Origin: Erwinia sp. HDF1-3R
GTDB taxonomy: Bacteria > Pseudomonadota > Gammaproteobacteria > Enterobacterales > Enterobacteriaceae
Direction: 5' to 3'
NCBI RefSeq assembly: GCF_039621855.1
Contig: NZ_CP155071.1
Location: 1,550,001-1,614,000 of the forward strand
DNA: 64,000 nucleotides
Shown: piece after piece, positions 30,491 through 40,973 of the stretch
Layout of the letters: each line of letters opens with the position of its first letter
Numbering within the stretch: the first letter of the stretch is position 1
Program-made: the position numbers and the translations under genes
The notes under the pieces: generated by a model
Databases searched by the model: none
What the model saw: the letters and a program-made list of their open reading frames with translations, nothing else
Told to the model about the DNA's origin: nothing

Positions 30491-31276
30491 TCAGATAATA
30501 TCGATATCGGCCACTGACGGATAAATCCAGCTGGGACGGAAAGGCATAGCATCAACATCGCTCATCGTTGAGACGCCTGATAGCACCAATATTGTCTCCA
30601 GCCCGGCCTGGAAACCGGCCAGGATATCGGTACGCAGATTATCACCGACGATAACCGTCTCTTCCGAGTGCGCCTGCATTTTATTGAGCGCGGCGCGGAT
30701 GATCCATGGGCTTGGTTTGCCAACGTAAAAAGGCTTACGCCCGGAAATGACTTCGATCCCGGCGCAGAGGGCCCCGCAGGCTGGCACAAAACCCCTGGCG
30801 TGGGTGTCCGGATTGGTGGCAATAAAGCGGGCGCCGTTAGCAACGAACCAGGCCGCTTTATGCATCATGTCCCAGTTGTATGAGCGGGTCTCCCCGACAA
30901 TGACAAAATCCGGGTTGATATCGGTGATGGTAAAGCCCGCTTTGTACAGTTCGTGGATCAGCGCGCCTTCGCCGACCACATACGCTTTTTTCCCCTCCTG
31001 ACGCCGCAGAAAATCAGCCGTCGCCATGGCGGAGGTATAAAAGACGCTGTCCGGCAGATCGATTCCTGCCGAGGCAAAACGGTTGGAGAGGTCAAGCGCG
31101 GTCTGCGACGGGTAATTCGTCAGCACCACCAGGGGTAATCCCCTGGCTAAAATGCGTTGCAGAAAATCGTTGGCACCCGGCACCGCCGTATTATCGTGCA
31201 TTAACACGCCATCAATATCGCAGATGACATTTTTAATCGTACTGCTTTCGCTGTTCATCAGGGTTAAAGCGCTCAT
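30491..31276 (-). CDS. nagD: Nucleotide phosphatase NagD (HAD family)
   Basis: HAD-superfamily phosphatase acting mainly on UMP and GMP in E. coli. The catalytic motif is DIDGVLMHDN, and VGDNLRTDILAG is the metal motif near the end. I choose the ATG at 31274-31276, whose first base is the last base of the nagC stop codon and which has a GGAAGG ribosome binding site. This gives 261 residues starting MSALTLMNSESSTIKNVIC, about 11 longer than E. coli NagD. The ATG at 31258 is a possible alternative. Last gene of nagBACD. Confidence 0.95.
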   Translation of the reverse strand: MSALTLMNSESSTIKNVICDIDGVLMHDNTAVPGANDFLQRILARGLPLVVLTNYPSQTALDLSNRFASAGIDLPDSVFYTSAMATADFLRRQEGKKAYVVGEGALIHELYKAGFTITDINPDFVIVGETRSYNWDMMHKAAWFVANGARFIATNPDTHARGFVPACGALCAGIEVISGRKPFYVGKPSPWIIRAALNKMQAHSEETVIVGDNLRTDILAGFQAGLETILVLSGVSTMSDVDAMPFRPSWIYPSVADIDII

Positions 31277-32493
31277 CAACCTTCCAGTAAGTGTTGTAAT
31301 AAGATGCCGTTAAGCATGGCACGTTTCGCCAGAGCGAAAGCGCCGATGCCTGAACGATGGTCCAGTTCGGAACGAACGACCGGCAGATTTTTGCGAAAGG
31401 CTTTCAGCACCTGCGTATTAATGCAGCCCTCAATGGCCGGCAATAACAACTTTTCCGCCTCAGTAATCTCACCGGCAATCACCACCTTTTGTGGGTTAAA
31501 GAGGTTTATTGCAATGGCAACGGCTTTGCCGAGATAGCGGCCAACGTGTTCAATGACTTCGGTCGCCAGCGCATCTCCACGGTTAGCAGCCTGACAGATC
31601 TGGTGAATACCACACTCCTCGCGCAGGACGCTGGCATAGCCCTGGGACAACAGGTGACGTACGCGTTTTTCAATCGCGCTATTCGCTGCAATGGTTTCCA
31701 GACAGCCGAAATTGCCGCAGTAGCAGCGCTCCCCCAGCGGATCCACCTGAATATGACCCAGCTCGCCAACGTTGCCATTACTGCCGAGAAAAATATGGCC
31801 ATTGGCGATAATCCCGGCACCGGTACCGCGATGTACGCGCACTAAGATGGAGTCAGCGCAGTCGCGGGAGGCACCAAAGTAGTGCTCGGCCAGGGCCAGA
31901 CTACGAATATCGTGGCCGACAAAGCTGGTGACGTTAAACCGTGCCTGCAGGTTTGCGACCAGCGGCCAGCAGTTGACGTTGATATGTGGCATATAGCGGA
32001 TAATCCCGTTAACCGGGTCGACCAGCCCGGGTAAAATAACGGAAATGGCAATCAGCTCACGCAGCTTTCGCTCGTACTGTTCCATAAAGCGGGCGATGGC
32101 GTTAAACAGGGCGTGTTCCAGGGTTTCCTGGGTGCGTTCTGGCAGGGCATAATCTTCCTGAGCCAGGGATTTTCCGCTGAGATCGAAAAGGGTGAGTGTG
32201 GCATCGCTGCGTCCCAGACGGATGCCGATGGTGTTGAATCCCCGCGTTTCGGTAATGATTGAGATGGCGCGGCGGCCTCCGGTAGAGGCCTGCTGATCCA
32301 CTTCTTTGATCAGCCCGCGTTCAATAAGCTGACGGGTAATTTTGGTGACGCTGGCGGGAGCAAGCTGACTGTGCTCGGCAATCTGAATACGTGAAATCGG
32401 TCCTTGCTGATCGATAAGCCGGTATACGGCTGCGCTATTAAGCTGCTTAACTAAATCAACGTTTCCTATCTGAGCCTGTCCGCCGCTGGTCAT
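31276..32493 (-). CDS. nagC: Transcriptional repressor NagC
   Basis: ROK-family repressor of GlcNAc and chitooligosaccharide genes, released by GlcNAc-6-phosphate. 405 residues (E. coli 406). N-terminal winged helix (about 10-80, GPISRIQIAEHSQLAPASVT). The ROK domain has the zinc motif CYCGNFGCLE and the sugar-binding segment GHDIRSLALAEHYFG. The operators seen between nagB and nagE and upstream of chiP are its likely targets. It overlaps nagD by one base. Confidence 0.97.
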   Translation of the reverse strand: MTSGGQAQIGNVDLVKQLNSAAVYRLIDQQGPISRIQIAEHSQLAPASVTKITRQLIERGLIKEVDQQASTGGRRAISIITETRGFNTIGIRLGRSDATLTLFDLSGKSLAQEDYALPERTQETLEHALFNAIARFMEQYERKLRELIAISVILPGLVDPVNGIIRYMPHINVNCWPLVANLQARFNVTSFVGHDIRSLALAEHYFGASRDCADSILVRVHRGTGAGIIANGHIFLGSNGNVGELGHIQVDPLGERCYCGNFGCLETIAANSAIEKRVRHLLSQGYASVLREECGIHQICQAANRGDALATEVIEHVGRYLGKAVAIAINLFNPQKVVIAGEITEAEKLLLPAIEGCINTQVLKAFRKNLPVVRSELDHRSGIGAFALAKRAMLNGILLQHLLEG

Positions 32494-32500
32494 TCCGTAT

Positions 32501-33649
32501 CTACTCGCTTAAGACCTCGTCACCGTTAACGATAGTCTGGATTATTTTATAATCACGGGTGAAAACGGTCAGGTTCGCCACTTTTCCGGCTTCAACTGAA
32601 CCTAACTTTTTCTCAATTCCCATTGCCCGGGCCGGATAAAGCGTTGCCATACGGAGCGTCTCATCGAGAGAAATACCGACATGTTCGACGCAGTTCGCCA
32701 CCGCTTCGATCATCGTCAGTGCAGAACCACTCAGCGTGCCCTGTTCGTCAACGCACAGCCCATTCCGGTAGTATATTGTTTTTCCTGCGAAAATAAATTG
32801 GTCAATATTAGCCCCGGCTGGCGCGGTGGCATCCGTCACCAGTATTAGCCTGTCACCCTTGATACGCTTAGCATTGCGAATATTCGCGTAATGCACGTGC
32901 AGGCCGTCTGCGATAATCCCGCTGTAGACCTCCGGTGCGTCAAACAGGGCACCGATCAGGCCCGGCTCACGTCCAGTGAGGGTAGGCATCGCGTTATAAA
33001 GATGGGTGGAGAAACTGATCCCGGCGTTAATGCCAGTACGGGCTTCATGATAGGTGGCATGAGAATGACCGCTGGACACCACAATGCCCGCACTGACCAG
33101 CTGACGGATAATCTCGGGTTCCACCTCTTCCGGCGCAAGGGTTATCTTACTGATAACATCGGCATTCTCACACAGGAAATCGACCAGCGCCTGAGAAGGG
33201 CGACGGATCAGGGCTGGGTTATGGGTGCCGGGCTTGCGTGGGCTGAGCCACGGGCCTTCCAGATGCAGGCCCAGAGCCTGGTGGGTATTCTGCGCCAGAT
33301 AAGCCCGCATCACCTCGACGGCACGCTTCATCATGTCGTCAGTACTGGTAATAAGGGTCGGCAGAAAACTGGTACAGCCCGCTTTCTCATTGGCTTTCTG
33401 CATGGTGTTCAGGGTGTCGACGCTAAGTGCAGCCATATCATCATTAAACTGCACGCCGCCGCAGCCGTTAAGCTGAAGATCGATAAAGCCGGGAGCAATA
33501 ATCGCGCCGCCCGTATCGCGCCTTTCAATGTCTGCCGGAAGTTCATCGGCGGCGCAAACGCGTTCAATCAGGCCATCTTTGATGACAACCGCATGATTTT
33601 CGAGTATCTCATGGCCGGTAAAAACGCGGCCATTGGTTAAAGCGTACAT
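32501..33649 (-). CDS. nagA: N-acetylglucosamine-6-phosphate deacetylase NagA
   Basis: Removes acetate from GlcNAc-6-phosphate to give glucosamine-6-phosphate. Starting at [20 protein letters not shown] (preceded by GGGAG) gives 382 residues, the E. coli length. Amidohydrolase landmarks: [36 protein letters not shown] with the metal-binding glutamate, [12 protein letters not shown], and [11 protein letters not shown] with the catalytic aspartate. Second gene of nagBACD, 7 bp before nagC. Confidence 0.97.
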   Translation of the reverse strand: MYALTNGRVFTGHEILENHAVVIKDGLIERVCAADELPADIERRDTGGAIIAPGFIDLQLNGCGGVQFNDDMAALSVDTLNTMQKANEKAGCTSFLPTLITSTDDMMKRAVEVMRAYLAQNTHQALGLHLEGPWLSPRKPGTHNPALIRRPSQALVDFLCENADVISKITLAPEEVEPEIIRQLVSAGIVVSSGHSHATYHEARTGINAGISFSTHLYNAMPTLTGREPGLIGALFDAPEVYSGIIADGLHVHYANIRNAKRIKGDRLILVTDATAPAGANIDQFIFAGKTIYYRNGLCVDEQGTLSGSALTMIEAVANCVEHVGISLDETLRMATLYPARAMGIEKKLGSVEAGKVANLTVFTRDYKIIQTIVNGDEVLSE

Positions 33650-33776
33650 ATTTTCTCCCGGCATATCCGGCTTAATGGCTAACGCTTTTGCCTGGCTGGG
33701 GGCAGTCACCCAGCCCGGCCGCGTACGCTGTGGTACAGGCGAAAGCCACTTTGCCGCTCTGTGTTGAGCTGATGAT

Positions 33777-34577
33777 TTACAGACTTTTCACGCTTTCCGC
33801 TTCCATCTCGCGGAAGTATTTAACGGTTTTGACCTTCAGTTCCATTGTTGCGGGTTCATCACAGACCACGATGGAGCGGGCATGGAGCTGGAGGCAGCTG
33901 ATGGTCCACATATGGTTGACGTTCCCCTCAACGGCGGCCTGTAGCGCCTGGGCCTTGGCGTGACCGATGACCAGAATCATCACTTCCTCCGCGTCAAGCA
34001 GGGTGCCCACGCCGACGGTGAGGGCATATTTAGGCACTTTTTCCACATCCCCGCCAAAGAAGCGCGAGTTAGCCAGGCGGGTTTCATGCGTCAGGGTTTT
34101 GATACGGGTACGTGAAGCCAGGGAAGAGGCCGGTTCGTTAAAAGCGATATGACCATCGTTGCCTACGCCGCCCATAAACAGATGGATTTTACCGAGCGCA
34201 CGGATCTTCTCTTCATACTGACGACACTCCAGGTCAATATCTTCCGCATTACCGTTAAGAAGATTAATGTTTTCCGCTGGAATATCAACATGATCAAAAA
34301 AGTTGCGGTACATAAAGCTGTGGTAGCTTTCCGGATGTTCCTTCGGCAGGCCGACATACTCGTCCATATTGAAGGTGATCACATGCCTGAAGCTGACCTG
34401 GCCCGCTTTATGCATATCAATCAGATGGCGATAGGCTTCAAGCGGCGTTCCACCGGTCGGCAGGCCAAGCACAAAAGGGCGGTCTGCCGTCGGGTTGAAG
34501 GCGTTGATGCGATCGACAATATGGCGCGCGGCCCATTTGCCCACCTGTGTGGGGGTTGCGAGAGGAATCAGTCTCAT
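33777..34577 (-). CDS. nagB: Glucosamine-6-phosphate deaminase NagB
   Basis: Converts glucosamine-6-phosphate to fructose-6-phosphate and ammonia, feeding glycolysis. 266 residues, the E. coli length, starting [15 protein letters not shown]. Conserved [36 protein letters not shown] and [15 protein letters not shown] carry active-site residues. First gene of nagBACD, divergent from nagE. Confidence 0.97.
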   Translation of the reverse strand: MRLIPLATPTQVGKWAARHIVDRINAFNPTADRPFVLGLPTGGTPLEAYRHLIDMHKAGQVSFRHVITFNMDEYVGLPKEHPESYHSFMYRNFFDHVDIPAENINLLNGNAEDIDLECRQYEEKIRALGKIHLFMGGVGNDGHIAFNEPASSLASRTRIKTLTHETRLANSRFFGGDVEKVPKYALTVGVGTLLDAEEVMILVIGHAKAQALQAAVEGNVNHMWTISCLQLHARSIVVCDEPATMELKVKTVKYFREMEAESVKSL

Positions 34578-34684
34578 GTATCACCTCATTTAAACATTGA
34601 AGGGGGTCAGCAGTGTAAGGCGCGTAGCAGTAAGCAAGCGTAACGTGTTCCGGGCATCATCCGCGAGGGATAAATCCGTGCTGA

Positions 34685-34703
34685 TATTTCGGATCATAAA
34701 ATA
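34685..34703. promoter_or_regulatory. Candidate NagC operator, nagB side
   Basis: AT-rich imperfect palindrome with TATTT at one end and AAATA at the other, 9 bp between, about 110 bp upstream of nagB. Weaker than the operator on the nagE side. Confidence 0.4.
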
Positions 34704-34749
34704 AGTGGCTGCATATGACCAGACTATTGTGCGCTTATCTGCATTTCTG

Positions 34750-34765
34750 GGTGATAAAAGTCACA
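34750..34765. promoter_or_regulatory. Candidate CRP site, nagB-nagE
   Basis: GGTGA-TAAAAG-TCACA, a near match to TGTGA-N6-TCACA. It lies between the two NagC operators, as in E. coli where CRP activates both directions. Confidence 0.7.
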
Positions 34766-34776
34766 TTACAGCGCTT

Positions 34777-34797
34777 TTAATTTGCGAAGCGAATTAA
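34777..34797. promoter_or_regulatory. NagC operator, nagE side
   Basis: 21 bp palindrome with arms TTAATTTGC and GCGAATTAA around GAA, one mismatch. Position and AT-rich outer bases fit a NagC operator upstream of nagE. Confidence 0.72.
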
Positions 34798-34905
34798 TTT
34801 TTTCTTACACTCCGTCAGGTGATTTTACTATGATGCAAAATCAAACTGGCCGTTATAAAAACGCAAAACGGTAATCGGTGCCTTAACGGGTCTTTAGGGG
34901 GAAGG

Positions 34906-36861
34906 ATGAACATTTTAGGATTTTTTCAAAGGCTGGGGCGATCGTTGCAACTGCCCATCGCGGTGCTGCCTGTTGCGGCCCTTATGCTGCGCTTTGGGCA
35001 ACCCGATTTACTGAATATGCCGTTTATCGCCCAGGGCGGTGGGGCAATTTTTGACAACCTCGCGCTGATTTTTGCTATCGGCGTCGCATCTACCTGGTCA
35101 AAAGACAATGCGGGCCCCGCTGCGCTGGCCGGAGCCGTGGGTTATTTCATTATGACCAAGGCTATGGTGACCATAAATCCGGCGATTAATATGGGCGTAC
35201 TGGCGGGGATCATTACCGGGCTGGTGGCCGGAATGACCTATAACCGCTGGTCGGATATTAAACTGCCGGAGTTCCTGAGCTTCTTTGGTGGCAAACGCTT
35301 CGTGCCGATAGCGACCGGGTTTTTCTGTCTGATTCTGGCGGCGGTATTTGGCTATATCTGGCCGCCCGTTCAGGCCGCCATTCAAAGCGGGGGCGAGTGG
35401 ATAGTCTCTGAGGGCGCGCTGGGTGCGGGCATATTTGGCTTTGTTAACCGCCTGCTGATCCCAACGGGTCTCCATCAGGTGCTGAATACCATTGCCTGGT
35501 TCCAGATTGGTGAGTACACCAACGCGGCGGGCGCGGTTTTCCACGGCGACATCAACCGCTTCTATGCCGGTGACGGCAGCGCGGGCATGTTTATGTCAGG
35601 CTTCTTTCCCATCATGATGTTTGGTCTTCCCGGTGCCGCGCTGGCAATGTACCTGGGTGCACCTAAGGCTCGCCGTCCCCTCGTTGGAGGGATGCTGCTG
35701 TCGGTTGCGGTCACTGCATTCCTTACCGGTGTGACCGAGCCGCTGGAATTCCTGTTTATGTTCCTTGCGCCGCTGCTGTATCTGGTCCACGCCATCCTGA
35801 CCGGCATCAGCCTGTTTGTTGCCACGGCACTGAACATTCACGCGGGCTTCTCCTTCTCGGCGGGGGCAATTGACTATGTGCTGATGTATAAGCTACCCGC
35901 CGCCAGCCACAATGTCTGGATGCTGCTGGTGATGGGAGCAATCGCCTTTATCGTTTACTTCGTGCTCTTCACCGCGATTATCAAAATGTTCAATCTGAAA
36001 ACGCCGGGGCGCGATGACGGCACGGATGACCAGTCTGCCGGAGAGAGTGCTAACAGTAATACCGAAGAAGGGATGGAAACGCTTGCCCGTCAGTACATTG
36101 GCGCGGTTGGCGGCAGTGATAATCTCAAAATTATTGATGCCTGTATCACCCGTCTGCGCCTCTCCGTGAACGATGCAGCCATGATCAATGATGCAGCCTG
36201 TAAGCGCCTCGGCGCGTCCGGCGTCATCAAGCTGAATAAACAAACGGTTCAGGTGATAGTGGGTGCCAAAGCGGAATCTATCGCTGAAGAGATGAAAAAG
36301 GTCATCGCTAAAGCGAGCGTTGCCCCTTTTGCTTCCCATGATGTAGCTGAAAAGGCCAGTGCTTCTGCCCCGCCGCAGGCGGTGCCAAACGCGGCGAAAG
36401 GTATCGTGGCGACGCTGGTGGCCCCGGTTAGCGGTGAGGTGGTTGCGATTGAACAGGTACCGGATGAAGCCTTCGCCAGCAAAGCGGTCGGAGACGGACT
36501 GGCTATCAGACCGACCAGCAGCATCGTGGTTTCACCGGCAGCGGGTACGGTGGTTAAAATATTCAACACTAACCATGCGTTCTGTCTTGAAACGGAGAAG
36601 GGCGTCGAAGTGGTGGTGCATATGGGGCTGGACACCGTGGCGCTGGCAGGGAAGGGCTTTACCCGGCTGGTTGAAGAGGGCGCGGTCGTCACTGCCGGGC
36701 AGCCGGTGCTGGAGATGGATCTGGCCTGGCTGAATGCCAACGCCCGTTCGATGATTAGCCCGGTTGTGGTGAGTAATATTGACGACTACAGCAGCCTGCA
36801 ACTGGCGGCGGGTGGAACGGTGATTGCAGGTGAGACCCGCCTGTTTGACGTCCACGGCTAG
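34906..36861 (+). CDS. nagE: PTS N-acetylglucosamine transporter NagE (EIICBA)
   Basis: Imports and phosphorylates GlcNAc. 651 residues (E. coli 648). Domain order IIC (about 1-370, membrane, including RLLIPTGLHQVLNT), IIB (about 390-470) with phosphorylated Cys413 in DACITRLRLSV, and IIA (about 500-650) with His572 in VVVHMGLDTVAL. It follows GGGGGAAGG and starts MNILGFFQRLGRSLQ. Divergent from nagB and controlled by the NagC/CRP sites between them. Confidence 0.97.
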   Translation: MNILGFFQRLGRSLQLPIAVLPVAALMLRFGQPDLLNMPFIAQGGGAIFDNLALIFAIGVASTWSKDNAGPAALAGAVGYFIMTKAMVTINPAINMGVLAGIITGLVAGMTYNRWSDIKLPEFLSFFGGKRFVPIATGFFCLILAAVFGYIWPPVQAAIQSGGEWIVSEGALGAGIFGFVNRLLIPTGLHQVLNTIAWFQIGEYTNAAGAVFHGDINRFYAGDGSAGMFMSGFFPIMMFGLPGAALAMYLGAPKARRPLVGGMLLSVAVTAFLTGVTEPLEFLFMFLAPLLYLVHAILTGISLFVATALNIHAGFSFSAGAIDYVLMYKLPAASHNVWMLLVMGAIAFIVYFVLFTAIIKMFNLKTPGRDDGTDDQSAGESANSNTEEGMETLARQYIGAVGGSDNLKIIDACITRLRLSVNDAAMINDAACKRLGASGVIKLNKQTVQVIVGAKAESIAEEMKKVIAKASVAPFASHDVAEKASASAPPQAVPNAAKGIVATLVAPVSGEVVAIEQVPDEAFASKAVGDGLAIRPTSSIVVSPAAGTVVKIFNTNHAFCLETEKGVEVVVHMGLDTVALAGKGFTRLVEEGAVVTAGQPVLEMDLAWLNANARSMISPVVVSNIDDYSSLQLAAGGTVIAGETRLFDVHG

Positions 36862-36883
36862 CCTCTGAAGAGATAGCCGATCA

Positions 36884-36913
36884 GGGCGGGAAGAGATCCC
36901 CGCCCTTTTTTTT
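36884..36913 (+). terminator. nagE terminator
   Basis: Arms GGGCGGG and CCCGCCC followed by eight T, 23 bp past the nagE stop. Confidence 0.93.
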
Positions 36914-37014
36914 GCCTCGCCGCTAACAAACGGTTGTTTCCCTTCCCTGCTTTGTGGATCATACTCCGTTATTTCACGTACTAATTTACGCTAAGCATCC
37001 CTGAGGACATTGAG

Positions 37015-38679
37015 ATGAGTGAGGCAGAAGCCCGCCCAACTAACTTTATTCGTCAGATTATTGACGAAGACCTGGCGAACGGTAAGCACAATAGTGTTCA
37101 TACCCGCTTTCCGCCCGAGCCTAACGGCTATCTGCATATTGGTCATGCCAAATCAATCTGCCTGAATTTTGGCATTGCTCAGGACTATCAGGGTCAATGT
37201 AACCTGCGCTTTGATGACACTAACCCGGTGAAAGAAGATCTGGAGTTCGTGGAGTCAATTAAGAAAGATGTGCAGTGGCTTGGTTTTGAGTGGAGCGGCG
37301 AGGTCCGTTACTCATCTGATTATTTTGATCAGCTGCATCACTACGCCGTCGAGCTTATTACTAAAGGCCTGGCCTACGTTGATGAGTTGTCGCCGGAGCA
37401 GATCCGCGAATATCGTGGGACGCTAACGTCGCCGGGGAAAAACAGTCCGTATCGCGATCGCAGCGTGAGCGATAACCTCGCGCTGTTTGAAAAAATGCGT
37501 AACGGCGGCTTTGCCGAAGGAACCGCCTGTCTGCGCGCCAAAATCGATATGGCCTCCAACTTTATCGTTATGCGCGACCCGGTGCTGTACCGCATTAAAT
37601 TTGCCGAGCATCACCAGACCGGTAATAAGTGGTGCATCTATCCGATGTATGACTTCACCCACTGCATTTCCGATGCACTGGAAGGGATAACTCATTCGCT
37701 CTGTACGCTGGAATTCCAGGATAACCGTCGCCTTTATGACTGGGTGCTGGATAACATCACCATTCCTGCCCACCCCCGGCAGTACGAATTTTCTCGTCTG
37801 AATCTTGAATACGCCATTATGTCCAAGCGTAAACTGACCCAGCTGGTCAGCGAAAAGATTGTTGAAGGGTGGGACGACCCGCGCATGCTGACCGTATCCG
37901 GCCTGCGTCGTCGTGGCTACACTGCAGGCGCTATTCGTGAGTTCTGCCGCCGCATTGGCGTGACCAAACAGGACAACATTGTTGAAATGGCCTCGCTTGA
38001 GTCGTGCATCCGTGACGATCTTAATGAAAATGCGCCGCGCGCTATGGCCGTGCTTGATCCGGTGAAGTTGGTGATTGAAAACCTGCCAGCTAATCACGAA
38101 GAGATCCTCACCATGCCTAATCATCCGAATAAGCCGGAAATGGGAACGCGTGAGGTGCCGTTCAGCCGCGAAATTTACATTGACCGCGCTGACTTCCGTG
38201 AAGAGGCTAACAAGCAGTATAAGCGTCTGGTACTGGGCAAAGAAGTGCGCCTGCGCAATGCGTACGTTATCCGGGCTGAGCGCGTGGCGAAGGATGAAGC
38301 GGGTAACATCACCTGCCTGTTCTGTACCTGCGATACCGACACACTGAGTAAAGATCCCGCTGATGGCCGCAAGGTGAAAGGCGTTATCCACTGGGTGTCG
38401 GCTGAGCATGCGCTGCCCGCCGAGTTCCGCCTTTACGATCGTCTTTTCAGCGTGGCTAATCCGGCAGCGGCAGAGGACTTCCTGACCACCATCAATTCTG
38501 AGTCGCTGGTGATTCGTTCAGGATTTGTGGAACGCAGCCTGTCGGGTGCACAGGCAGAAAGCCCGTATCAGTTTGAGCGTGAAGGCTACTTCTGTGCCGA
38601 CCGCACTTCAGGCGCAAACGGGCTGGTGTTTAACCGTACCGTGGGTCTGCGTGACACCTGGGCGAAGGCGGGAGAGTAA
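37015..38679 (+). CDS. glnS: Glutaminyl-tRNA synthetase GlnS
   Basis: Charges tRNA-Gln, four copies of which lie 9 kb to the left. 554 residues, the E. coli length. Class I motifs: [14 protein letters not shown] (HIGH) and IMSKRKL (KMSKS variant). The C-terminal part is the anticodon-binding double barrel. A GAGGACATTGAG leader gives the ribosome binding site. The gene has its own terminator-separated unit after nagE. Confidence 0.98.
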   Translation: MSEAEARPTNFIRQIIDEDLANGKHNSVHTRFPPEPNGYLHIGHAKSICLNFGIAQDYQGQCNLRFDDTNPVKEDLEFVESIKKDVQWLGFEWSGEVRYSSDYFDQLHHYAVELITKGLAYVDELSPEQIREYRGTLTSPGKNSPYRDRSVSDNLALFEKMRNGGFAEGTACLRAKIDMASNFIVMRDPVLYRIKFAEHHQTGNKWCIYPMYDFTHCISDALEGITHSLCTLEFQDNRRLYDWVLDNITIPAHPRQYEFSRLNLEYAIMSKRKLTQLVSEKIVEGWDDPRMLTVSGLRRRGYTAGAIREFCRRIGVTKQDNIVEMASLESCIRDDLNENAPRAMAVLDPVKLVIENLPANHEEILTMPNHPNKPEMGTREVPFSREIYIDRADFREEANKQYKRLVLGKEVRLRNAYVIRAERVAKDEAGNITCLFCTCDTDTLSKDPADGRKVKGVIHWVSAEHALPAEFRLYDRLFSVANPAAAEDFLTTINSESLVIRSGFVERSLSGAQAESPYQFEREGYFCADRTSGANGLVFNRTVGLRDTWAKAGE

Positions 38680-38806
38680 TCTTTCGCCCTGTGCGGGTAA
38701 GCGCTGTGCGCTGAAATAACCCTGTGGGTTTAGAATTGGCCGGGGGGAATCCCCTGGCTGATTCTTGCAGCAAAATGGATTACCGGCGGGTTTACATCGT
38801 GAGTTG

Positions 38807-38891
38807 CACTTACCATTACATTCCACTTACCATTACATTCCACTTCCCATTACGTTCCACTTCCCATTGCGTTCCACTCCCCCTGACGCTC
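38807..38891. repeat. 17 bp tandem repeat, five units
   Basis: Units start at 38807, 38824, 38841, 38858 and 38875. The first two are identical (CACTTACCATTACATTC); later units drift by 1-6 bases. CACTTC follows, a possible sixth start. Confidence 0.92.
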
Positions 38892-39191
38892 CACTTCATC
38901 GCATTTTGCACCTCAATCGAGTAAACCCACTATAAGGCGATCGGCAGGTGCTTATCAGTGAGACAGCATACCTTTTATTCGCTATCCCGATTCCCGCCAG
39001 GAAAAATAATTGCGGGGTGAATTGCGTATCCGCTTTTGCTTAATCAGATAAGCGCGGCACAAAGCATTACAGCCTGCTGTTAATTAATTCCGTAATGATT
39101 AAATTAGCCTTTATTATTCCAATAATAGCCAGAGCAGCCGATATTATGTGTCGCCGATCATACTTTGGCAGCTGGCTTTATTTATATATTG

Positions 39192-39212
39192 ATAATTCGC
39201 GTCGCGAAAAAT
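39192..39212. promoter_or_regulatory. Candidate NagC operator upstream of chiP
   Basis: Palindromic core AATTCGC-GTC-GCGAA inside an AT-rich 21 bp window, about 97 bp before the chiP start. The core resembles the operator upstream of nagE (AATTTGC-GAA-GCGAATT). NagC control of chiP is known in E. coli. Confidence 0.55.
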
Positions 39213-39308
39213 ATCATTCATACAGCATCTGAAGGGTGCCTTTCTTTATAAGAAATATTATTTTTACTGTTTCAGGATTGTTAAATTTACAATGAGAGGG
39301 ATTTCTCA

Positions 39309-40712
39309 ATGCATATCTCTGACCCGGCGCGTCGTGCGCTGACGCTATCCGTTGCCATTATTTCTACTCTCTCCACGCTTTCGATAAGTCCTCAGGCCAG
39401 CGCCACGGGATTTATCGAGGATTCTACCCTGAGTGGTGGGGTTTATTACTGGCAGCGACATCGAGAAAGAAAAGATCTTAACCCCGACAGCGATAAATAC
39501 GGTAACTATCAACAAAACCTCCATCACTCGACATTCAACGGCAGCCTGGATTTTTCATCCGGCTATCTGGCTGATTTTATTGGTCTCGATCTGGCCGCCT
39601 TTGGCGCGCTGGAGATGTCAGGCAAGGGGCCTGCCGCACCCAACGAAATAGGCTTTAGCGACGCGAAAACGCGCTGGGATGAAAAGTGGGGCGGGGATAA
39701 AAACGGCGCGTCAATATATAAAGCGGCGTTAAAGTTTAAGCAGGGTGATTACTGGCTACGTGCTGGCTATTTACAGCCCACCGGCCAGACGCTGATGGCA
39801 TCGCACTGGAGTTTTTTACCCGGCACTTATCGTGGCGCTGAAGTTGGCTTTAATCGTGATTTCGATGACGCGGGTGCGCTCTCGATGTCATGGATGTGGA
39901 GCGACCGATATAAAGCCCCCTGGTATAGAAATACCTATCATTTTCGGCAGGCAGACGGGAAAACGCCCGTTCGCTATCTGCATTCAATCGGCATGAAATA
40001 TGATTTCAAAAATCAGCTGGTGCTGGAAGCTGCATTCGGGCAGGCCGCGGATTATATGGATCAGTACTTTACTAAAGTCTCTTATGATTTTCCGGTTGCC
40101 GGGAATAATCTGAGAACCAGCTGGCAGTTTTATGGCGCAAAAGATAAGGCGCACGGCGGCGTTGCGAACGTTAATGATGTGTATGACGGCCTGGCCTGGC
40201 TACAGGCGCTGACGCTGGGGTATACCCTGGGAGCCTTTGATTTCAGACTGGAAGGCACCTGGGTGAAGGCCGAAGGGAATCAGGGATTTTTCCTGCAACG
40301 GATGACGCCAGGCTATGCCACGTCGAACGGGCGGCTGGACGTGTGGTGGGATTCACGCTCTGACTTTAATGCTAACGGTGAAAAAGCCCTGTTTGCCGGG
40401 GTGAGCTGGGATCTAACCAACTGGTCGCTCCCCGGATGGAGCCTTGGCACCTCCCGTGCCTGGGGATGGGATGCCAAACCTGCCAGCAGCCCGGCCTGGG
40501 ATCGCCACGCCCGCCTGAAAGAATCAGCCTGGAATCTCGATCTGATGCACACCGTGCAGGCGGGCTGGGCCAAAGGCACGTTGTACAAACTGCACTATAC
40601 CCGCTACGACAACCACTCCTCGCTGCCCAGCTTCAGTGGGGGATACGGCAATATCTTCCAGGATGAGCAGGACGTGAAATTTATAGTCATCGCACCATTC
40701 ACTATTTTTTAA
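39309..40712 (+). CDS. chiP: Chitoporin ChiP
   Basis: OprD-family outer-membrane porin for chitooligosaccharides. 467 residues (E. coli 468). Signal peptide of about 32 residues ([20 protein letters not shown] to about ASA), then [20 protein letters not shown] and about 16 strands; the C terminus [10 protein letters not shown] ends in the Phe that porins need for assembly. GAGAGGG precedes the start. First gene of a chiP-chiQ-chitobiase unit like that described in Serratia. In enterics, ChiX sRNA represses it unless chitosugar mRNA titrates ChiX. Confidence 0.95.
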   Translation: MHISDPARRALTLSVAIISTLSTLSISPQASATGFIEDSTLSGGVYYWQRHRERKDLNPDSDKYGNYQQNLHHSTFNGSLDFSSGYLADFIGLDLAAFGALEMSGKGPAAPNEIGFSDAKTRWDEKWGGDKNGASIYKAALKFKQGDYWLRAGYLQPTGQTLMASHWSFLPGTYRGAEVGFNRDFDDAGALSMSWMWSDRYKAPWYRNTYHFRQADGKTPVRYLHSIGMKYDFKNQLVLEAAFGQAADYMDQYFTKVSYDFPVAGNNLRTSWQFYGAKDKAHGGVANVNDVYDGLAWLQALTLGYTLGAFDFRLEGTWVKAEGNQGFFLQRMTPGYATSNGRLDVWWDSRSDFNANGEKALFAGVSWDLTNWSLPGWSLGTSRAWGWDAKPASSPAWDRHARLKESAWNLDLMHTVQAGWAKGTLYKLHYTRYDNHSSLPSFSGGYGNIFQDEQDVKFIVIAPFTIF

Positions 40713-40763
40713 CCATTCCGCAGGCGGGGCAGAGGCCCCGCCAGAAAACCACGGAGGGGTGAA

Positions 40764-40973
40764 ATGAAAAAAATATTACTGCTCATCGCCAGCGTGCTGG
40801 TGTTAGCCGCCTGCTCGTCAGGCCCTGCGCCACGCCCTGAGCGCATTCCGGCGCGGGACTATCAGCATTGTCTTGATGCAGAGCAGATGGGCGGCGGCGA
40901 TGAGGTTCAGGATCGCTGTGGCAGGCTGTCTGAAGAGATTGAACATAAAAACCAGAAGGAACAGGTGAAATAA
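40764..40973 (+). CDS. chiQ: Small lipoprotein ChiQ
   Basis: 69-residue lipoprotein. Signal MKKILLLIASVLVLAAC with lipobox LAAC (C17), then a short, charged domain with two further cysteines (C36 and C52). Shorter than the E. coli protein (about 108 residues), but the position after chiP, 51 bp away, supports the name. Function unknown. Its stop codon TAATG overlaps the chitobiase ATG by one base. Confidence 0.8.
   Translation: MKKILLLIASVLVLAACSSGPAPRPERIPARDYQHCLDAEQMGGGDEVQDRCGRLSEEIEHKNQKEQVK

Larger units (their letters stand above)
34578..34905. other. nagB-nagE divergent regulatory region
   Basis: 328 bp with no gene. It holds two NagC-type operator candidates and one CRP-type site, plus a possible nagE -10 (TATGAT, near 34830). 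In E. coli NagC binds both operators and loops the DNA between them; the spacing here, about 93 bp between operator centres, would allow this. Confidence 0.75.
38680..39308. other. Gene-free region between glnS and chiP
   Basis: 629 bp. From left: a GC-rich inverted repeat near 38738-38759 (GCCGGGGG / CCCCTGGC) that may end glnS, a 17 bp tandem repeat (38807-38891), a weak CRP-like TGTGT-N6-TCATA at 39147-39162, and a NagC-like operator at 39192-39212. The last 300 bp are AT-rich and should contain the chiP promoter and the leader that ChiX sRNA would pair with. No coding frame is credible. Confidence 0.7.

Noticed and set aside
38807-38891. Possible CRISPR array
   Set aside because: Units are 17 bp and directly adjacent with no spacers, and there are no cas genes.
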